64,000 bases of DNA, taken from assembly GCA_031769625.1 (NCBI GenBank), contig JAUIMM010000126.1:8996501-9060500 (forward strand), written 5' to 3'. Numbering within the stretch: position 1 is the stretch's first letter; every line of letters begins with the position of its first letter. The DNA is from Taudactylus pleione (taxonomy: Eukaryota; Chordata; Amphibia; Anura; Myobatrachidae). Below the pieces are notes generated by a model that was given only the letters and a program-made list of their open reading frames with translations, made no database searches and was not told the origin of the DNA. Shown here in pieces: positions 58,719-64,000 of the stretch. Position numbers and translations under genes: made by a program.

Positions 58719-60242
58719 ATGAGATCCGCCGCATTCACCAGGCGCGAACTGCTGGTGCTGACGGAGGTGATGGACAGGCGGATCACCAGTCAGCTTCCAC
58801 CCATCTCCAATAGGCGAAAGCGTTCCGCATATGCGGAGGTACGTCGACGCCTGCGCTCCTTCGGCTCACGCCGACATATTGGCCAGCTGGAGCGCAGGTG
58901 GTCGGACCTGCACCGGCGGACGCCCCGCTTGCTGGCATGCTTTCGCATGCAGATTGCGGAAAGTAAGTGTTCTGGACTGTGGTTTTCAAGTTTATCTTGT
59001 GGGCCCTAACTGCGTGTGCATGTTTTCATGTCTGTCCTATTGAGTCATTGTAGTCATATCTGCATGTGCATGTTTTCATGTCTGTCCTATTGAGTCATTG
59101 TAGTCATATCTGCATGTGCATGTTTTCATGTCTGTCCTATTGAGTCATTGTAGTCATATCTGCATGTGCATGTTTTCATGTCTGTCCTATTGAGTCATTG
59201 TAGTCATATCTGCATGTGCATGTTTTCATGTCTGTCCTATTGAGTCATTGTAGTCATATCTGCATGTGCATGTTTTCATGTCTGTCCTATTGAGTCATTG
59301 TAGTCATATCTGCATGTGCATGTTTTCATGTCTGTCCTATTGAGTCATTGTAGTCATATCTGCATGTGCATGTTTTCATGTCTGTCCTATTGAGTCATTG
59401 TAGTCATATCTGCATGTGCATGTTTTCATGTCTGTCCTATTGAGTCATTTTTTTTTTGTTTTGTTTGGTTTTTTTTTTTGGATTCCTGTTGAAACTAACC
59501 ACAATTTTTTTTGCATTTTTTAGGGGCACAGCAAACACTACGGCGGCATCGCCAGACAAGACGCCGGTCCCGGCCCCTCTCTCCAACCCCCAATTCGTCA
59601 ATTACCCCCTCCTCCCCAGACCCTGTGGCCGAAATTTCAGGCCTACTTCCCCTCCAGCCCAATTCCCCCTCTCCTCCATCCGTCCCTCCTCCAAATACCC
59701 CCTCCCAGGATTCCTCAAACACCTTGCCCCTTGGTTTGGGGAATGTAGCCACCTCCGAGGTGGTCCAGGGAGTGGCTCCTGGATCTGGCGTTTTGGAGAA
59801 CGGTATGTTTTGAAATTTTATTTTGGACACCACAAACTGTTTGTATGTAATCATGTGTCGTCCCCATTTTTTTTGGCTTTCTGTCGCCTTAGGTTATTTT
59901 TGGGGGTTGTCTTTAACTGTTCCTGCTGATGTCACCATACACATATCACACCTGTGTGCCTTTTTTTAGGGCCCTTGTATTTTTGGCCTACGACATTTTG
60001 GGGTTCTGGGTTTTATCCGTGTAATGTTTTTTTGGCCCACAAGCTTTTAAGTTTTGGTTTGCTTGTTTTGTGTTTTTTTAGAATGTTGCTTCATTATCGA
60101 TTTATTAATCCCCAAACTTTTGTCACCCACAGAGGAACAGAGGCGTCGGGAACAAATAATTAATTGTGTGGGCCGTATGCGGGAGCAGGTCACCGGGCTT
60201 ATGCAGGGCCTTGACCATCTGTTGGTCCTCCTTAGGAATTAG
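58719..60242 (+). CDS. Harbinger Myb1: trihelix/Myb-like protein, three exons, intact
   Basis: Exons 58719-58962, 59524-59802 and 60133-60242 join in frame through GT-AG introns (donors GTAAGTGT and GTATGTTT) to give 210 residues. Exon 1 is a basic trihelix-type DNA-binding domain: FTRRELLVLTEVMDRR, then RSAYAEVRRRLRSFG and the last-helix tryptophan in ERRWSDLHRR (Trp61). Exon 2 (about residues 82-174) is proline- and serine-rich and probably disordered. Exon 3 is a short amphipathic helix (REQIINCVGRMREQVTGLM) that may mediate contact with transposase or dimers. The ATG follows CCATC. Intron 1 carries a 50-bp minisatellite. This is one of two Myb-like genes in the element. Function is inferred from other Harbinger systems. 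Confidence 0.82.
59010..59449. repeat. 50-bp minisatellite in Myb1 intron 1, 8.8 copies
   Basis: Copies start at 59010, 59060, 59110 and so on to 59410, the last 40 bp long. All are identical except one base in the first (GCGTG for GCATG). The unit contains GCATGTTTTCATGTCTGTCC. Near-perfect identity means recent expansion. Confidence 0.97.
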
Positions 60243-60275
60243 TTTTTTTATTTTTTTATTTTCTAATTGTTTCAT

Positions 60276-60281
60276 AATAAA
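60276..60281 (+). terminator. Polyadenylation signal of Myb1
   Basis: AATAAA 33 bp after the Myb1 stop codon, the only canonical signal close by. Confidence 0.6.
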
Positions 60282-61070
60282 TCAGTTTTAAAACAAGCTC
60301 TGTCTCATGCGTTTGGAGTAAATCCAAGATTTATTACACTGACATAAGTAGACTCTTCAAGCAAGGATTGCCACAGAATCTCACTACAGATTGTGTGTTG
60401 TATTTTGAATGCAAACAGGCACAAGAAACACCTCCCAGTACCAATGTCATTTTCCTTTTTTGTGGTGGTCAACATGATAGTTTACACCATTTTTCAGGTT
60501 CCTATTTGGTGGCCAAACTGCTTAGGACAATCTTACGAAGGCAACTGATTGTACAGGATTCCTTGTTGTGTTGGTTAGTACCCCGAAAACATATTACATT
60601 TTAGCTCCACTTGCTTCATTACTGGGTTACCCCTTAGGTAAAATTAACGTTTGGGAGTTTGTTTACACTTGCTTCTAACGTGCCCAAAAAGGAAACAAAT
60701 TACACTCTCCAAATATTTATTAACAACAGAAATCAAAATACAAAGTGGTCACTCACAAACAAAACACACAGTGATAATCAGAAATACACCACATACCAAA
60801 AACACGAAACAAACACACAACAAATCAAGAACTGGTTGACGAAGGTCCATGCCCACATGATTTCAAAAATATGGCGGTGCAATATTGGTGTCAGAATATA
60901 TTCCCGAAGTTTCCACATAAAGGTTTTTGAAGGGTAGCAGGAAGTAGTCATCGTGGGAGTGCCAAAGATTATGCAAACAAACAGAAGATGGTGCAAGAAT
61001 TAATATAAAAAAAGATGAACGCTAAAAAACCGTAACACATTGGGTATACACACTGTTGTTTGGTCAATAA
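60282..61070. other. Spacer between convergent Myb1 and transposase genes
   Basis: No supported gene. A minus-strand AATAAA at 60721-60716 could serve the transposase transcript, about 350 bp after its stop. Confidence 0.45.
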
Positions 61071-62192
61071 TTACCTAAAATATCGGGCCACCACATCATC
61101 GCGTATGGCCCCCCCACATACTGACCTCCGACCAACCTCGGGGGGGCCATCCTCAGGTAAGGCATCCTCTGGCTGCATTGGAACACCACTCCTTATGGCG
61201 ATGTTGTGAAAGATCCCACACAGGACCACAATTTTCGAAACCATATCCGGCAAATACATGAGCTCGCCACCAGAGCGGTGGAGGCATCTGAATCGGCCTT
61301 TTAAAAGGCCGATACAGTGCTCCACCACTTGCCTGGTGGCTGTAAGTGCGGTATTAAACTCACTTTGTGGACCTGGTGTAGGAGCCAAATAAGGAGTGAG
61401 CAGCCAGGGCATGCAAGGGTATCCACTGTCTCCTGTGAAAAAGAATAGACAACATCAGGATCACTGTGTATCAAGCTTAACATTGTTATGTACTAAAGGT
61501 CTCCACTTACCCAGAAGCCACGCATCACCAGCTTGTAGGTTGGTTAATTTGTGCCATATCCCTGATTGCCGGATGACGAAGGAGTCATGTGCACTTCCTG
61601 GTAATTTTGCATTCAGGGACAGGATCTGGAGGGAGGCATCACATACCACCATTACATTCAGGGAGTGATAGTGTTTTCGGTTGCGAAATATTGCCTCCAG
61701 CCGTGCTGGAGGCTGAAGTGGTATGTTAGTACCATCCACAACCCCTATGATGTGTGGGAAGCCAGCTATTTGGTAAAAATTGGCCTTGGCCACACTAAGG
61801 GCACCCATATCCAAAGGCATTTTAATAAAATGATGGAGGTGCTTGAAAAGTGCCTCCATCACTGCCCTCAGGATCCTGGAAAAGGAGGATTGTGAGATGC
61901 CCGCCACTATTCCCACCGTTGTTTGAAACGATCCTGAGGCACAGAAATGTAACACCGCCATAAATTGCGTAAGTGGTGGTATTGCTGTTGGACTGTCAAT
62001 TTGCCGCTCAAGATCACTCTCTATTAATGAGAGAGTGTCTATGATGATTTTGGGAGGAAGACGGTAGCGTCTTAAAACCTCATCATCGGGCATTCCAAAA
62101 AGGGTGACACGTGTTCGAAATATCTGGGGCCTTGCACGCCTACGATGCCTACGCCTGGGACGAGATTGAGGTTGGTCGGCTTCCGGGAGCAT
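61071..62192 (-). CDS. Harbinger DDE transposase, two exons, intact
   Basis: Exon A 62192-61511 and exon B 61432-61071 join through a 78-bp intron (donor GTAAGTGG, acceptor TTTTTCACAG), giving LLG|DSGYPCMPWLL and 347 residues. The catalytic triad of PIF/Harbinger transposases is complete: Asp153 in GVVDGTN, Asp229 in LLGDSGYP and Glu265 in VVEHCIGLLKGRF, with 35 residues between the last two. The usual blocks SLNVMVVCDASLQI and LPGSAHDSFVIRQS are present. The N-terminus is arginine-rich (RPRRRHRRRARP), a likely nuclear signal. The start at 62192 was chosen because an acceptor-like CCATTTCAG lies 28 bp upstream, suggesting a 5' non-coding exon. No stop or frameshift is seen. Related to host HARBI1. 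Confidence 0.92.
61433..61510 (-). other. Transposase intron
   Basis: GTAAGT donor at 61510 and CACAG acceptor at 61433. Splicing rebuilds the second catalytic aspartate motif, so the intron call is strongly supported. Confidence 0.88.
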
Positions 62193-62553
62193 GGCCAGAA
62201 CAATCCGCCCAAGATCAACCTGAAATGGCAAGATTGAAATGTAAGGCTTTGGACCCACCCCAAAAGAAAATTAAGAACAACTTAGCTTGATGATACCATC
62301 CATTGCTGCTTACATGCCGGGGTATTGTCATGATACGGCCAAACTGAAATTAATCCAAGAAATTATTTGAAAAATTTTAGTGTGTGCATTTATGTTTCTA
62401 AATTTTGTGATAGACAAAACTTAAAATATGCGAAACACACATTTGGCCAAAGAGCAAAACGACATTGCACACAGTACATCAAAATGGGTTGAAATGTAAG
62501 CCAAAAAAGCCAATGGGCAACCACCAAAAATTTAACAGGATTAATAAGCATTT

Positions 62554-62680
62554 AAAAATGCGCTAATTAGTTCGCAAATACAAGTTAATAAACAAACTGA
62601 GAAAAATGCGCTAATTAGTTCGCAAATACAAGTCACAATAGTAAGTAGTAAAAATGCGCTAATTAGTTCGCAAATACAAG
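62554..62680. promoter_or_regulatory. Three identical 31-bp iterons between divergent genes
   Basis: The same 31-bp sequence stands at 62554-62584, 62602-62632 and 62650-62680, exactly 48 bp apart. Each contains GCGCTAATTAGTTCGC, with the palindrome CTAATTAG at its centre. The spacers between copies differ. The array lies between the transposase (minus, starting 62192) and Myb2 (plus, starting 63179). It could be a binding array for one of the Myb proteins or for transposase, or a shared promoter element. Identity and spacing are seen; the role is inferred. Confidence 0.7.
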
Positions 62681-63178
62681 ATAAAAAATGGACTTACCTT
62701 GAGCAAATATATAAGATTCCAAATCAAAAGGTCTTTGGGTCAGAAATTAAAAAAAAGCTAAAAGATATGAAATTATGGATCCAAAAATTAAAAACAAGAA
62801 GAAACACAATGAGGCACCAATTGAACCAAAGTTAGACTTCACAAAACTTACCAAATTAAGAAACGAGGCCAAAAAAAAATATACCAAAAAAGAGAACGGA
62901 AAATAAAAACGCAAATCTAGCAAACAAAATAAACTCCAAACGCCAACTCCTTTATCCCCAAACAAGAAACTCCAACCAAGGTAACCTCCAACAATCCAAA
63001 AACGCCACCTCGACTCGAGACACACCAAGCCATAAATAGTGTTTCGTTTCCCGCACAAATTAAGGAGGGATCATAGGAACGCACAATCAATGATGCGGCC
63101 GCAAAATAAGGACACATGTATAAATACGTCACCAAAACACATTTAAATTCTGGTGTATTTCTTGTTTGGACCTCAGAC

Positions 63179-64000
63179 ATGGCTACAGACCAGGGAAACA
63201 ATGGCCAAGAGTCAGGCGGTAAGTCTTTCATGCATTTTGTATCAATGATTAATTTGAAACATAAGATTGGGCAAGTTGTGAATTTGAGAAATCTGAATAT
63301 TTACACAAATAGGTGAGGAGGCTGACATGGAAGAGGCTGCTGGGCCCAGTATTCCGGCCAAAGCTGCCAAAAAAAAAAGGCAGCCACATTTCACAAGAAA
63401 GGAGATGGAGGTTTTGATTCAGAAGTGTGTGGACATCCTGCCACAGGCAGACAGGAATATGAGTATAAGCCAGAAGTGGAGAATGTGGGAAGAGGTAGCC
63501 GTTGCTGTCAATAGGGTGGGTGATTATGTCCGTCTAGCCCGGGATGTCAAACGGCGGTAAGTAAACACTTGCCCCCCCTAAAAACAAACACCATTTTAAA
63601 CAAAAGGATAATGGCTTCCATTTTTTCCCACAGATGGGCCGACTTCAAATATCGCCTAAAGCAAAAACTCGCGGACAGGGCTAGGCATGCAAGGGGGACA
63701 GGTGGGGGTCCCACCCGTGTCATTGGAGTTGACGGATTTAGAAGAGCTGGCACAGGGGTGTGTGCAGCCTGTGGAGGTGTTTGGCGTGTCCAACATGGAT
63801 ACGGACATGCCAGACTTTGCGGCTCCTCATGTTGTCCCAGGTAAATCTTTTGATGTCGCCAACTCTGAAATGTCAGTGGGCCAATATGTAGATTCTAATG
63901 TGAGTCTTTTCTCATTTTTCCTAACAGAGACACAGGCGGATGAGTCTGCTCCAGAGGGGAGCCTTGGCCGCCGAATTTCTGCTGGCTCTGCAGGGGAGGA
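63179..64000 (+). CDS. Harbinger Myb2: second trihelix/Myb-like protein, cut by window edge
   Basis: Exons 63179-63218, 63313-63556, 63634-63840 and 63929 onward fit GT-AG introns. Exon 1 encodes MATDQGNNGQESG. Exon 2 has a basic AKKKRQPHFTRKEME start, then the trihelix domain (LIQKCVDILPQ, QKWRMWEEVAVAVN, LARDVKRR), completed by WADFKYRLKQKLADRARHARG in exon 3. After that the frame set by exon 3 becomes cysteine-rich and would stop early in exon 4. The +1 frame instead reads LELTDLEELAQGCVQPVEVF, and in exon 4 TQADESAPEGSLGRRI. One extra G in the run 63704-63708 explains this. The domain differs clearly from Myb1, so it is not a simple duplication. The rest is beyond the window. Confidence 0.78.

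Larger units (their letters stand above)
58045..64000. mobile_element. Three-gene Harbinger-type DNA transposon, right end outside window
   Basis: The left terminus is GGCCCTGATTCAGACCC with the palindrome CCCACTCGCAAGTGGG beside it. Inside are Myb1 (58719-60242, plus), a DDE transposase (62192-61071, minus) and Myb2 (63179 to beyond the window, plus). No GAATCAGGCCC-like right terminus is seen before 64000, so all three appear to belong to one element of more than 5.9 kb. Known Harbinger elements carry a transposase and one Myb/trihelix protein. The terminus matches the GGGCCTGATTC MITEs in this window, which makes this their likely autonomous source. Confidence 0.85.

Noticed and set aside
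60368..60604. Plus-strand frame of 78 codons downstream of Myb1
   Set aside because: Lies after the Myb1 polyadenylation signal, has no recognisable motif and no splice link.
62554..62680. Regularly spaced direct repeats resembling a small CRISPR array
   Set aside because: Only three repeats, spacers of 17 bp, eukaryotic setting inside a transposon, no cas genes.

Overview
This looks like vertebrate nuclear DNA, most probably from a frog with a large, transposon-rich genome. The only host coding sequence I recognise is one internal exon of MOB3B (a MOB-family kinase co-activator), minus strand, 31037-31239, with clean splice sites. No other MOB3B exon was recognised on either side, so the window is probably deep intron of that gene. 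The amphibian reading rests on the mixture of DIRS, Penelope-like, Tc1, hAT, Harbinger and L1/Tx1-like elements plus SINE-like tails; it is an inference.

Layout. 1-4435: a decayed DIRS retrotransposon (minus strand) cut by the window edge and interrupted by a palindrome-array MITE. 4566-15700: MITEs, microsatellites and two large minisatellites, one inside a hAT-type element with an exact 8-bp target duplication (13504-15133). 16639-21373: more MITEs and a SINE. 21658-25949: a DIRS element with both inverted terminal repeats, the internal complementary region, an open tyrosine-recombinase frame, a broken RT-RNase H and a deleted gag. 26735-30836: MITEs, an insertion with a 14-bp duplication and an 18-bp minisatellite. 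31037-31239: MOB3B exon. 32917-37680: a MITE and relics of an L1/Tx1-like LINE. 38559-45057: dense MITEs. 45266-46701: Tc1 element. 47346-51130: two Penelope-like relics lying tail to tail. 51164-53940: nested MITE, Tc1 and palindrome-array MITE. 54938-57945: tandem repeats and MITEs.

58045-64000 (running off the right edge) is the most interesting part: a Harbinger-type DNA transposon with three spliced genes instead of the usual two. These are a trihelix/Myb-like gene (Myb1, plus strand), a DDE transposase with intact catalytic triad (minus strand) and a second, different trihelix/Myb-like gene (Myb2, plus strand). Three identical 31-bp iterons at exact 48-bp spacing lie between the divergent transposase and Myb2 genes. 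In known Harbinger systems the Myb-like protein binds the transposase and the element ends; here two such proteins could divide that work.

The terminus of this element (GGCCCTGATTCAGA) resembles that of at least nine short non-autonomous elements in the window, which show 3-bp target duplications. Three of them (2409-2933, 40645-41162, 52949-53496) are built almost wholly from consecutive hairpins. Corresponding hairpins differ in sequence between copies while both arms stay complementary.
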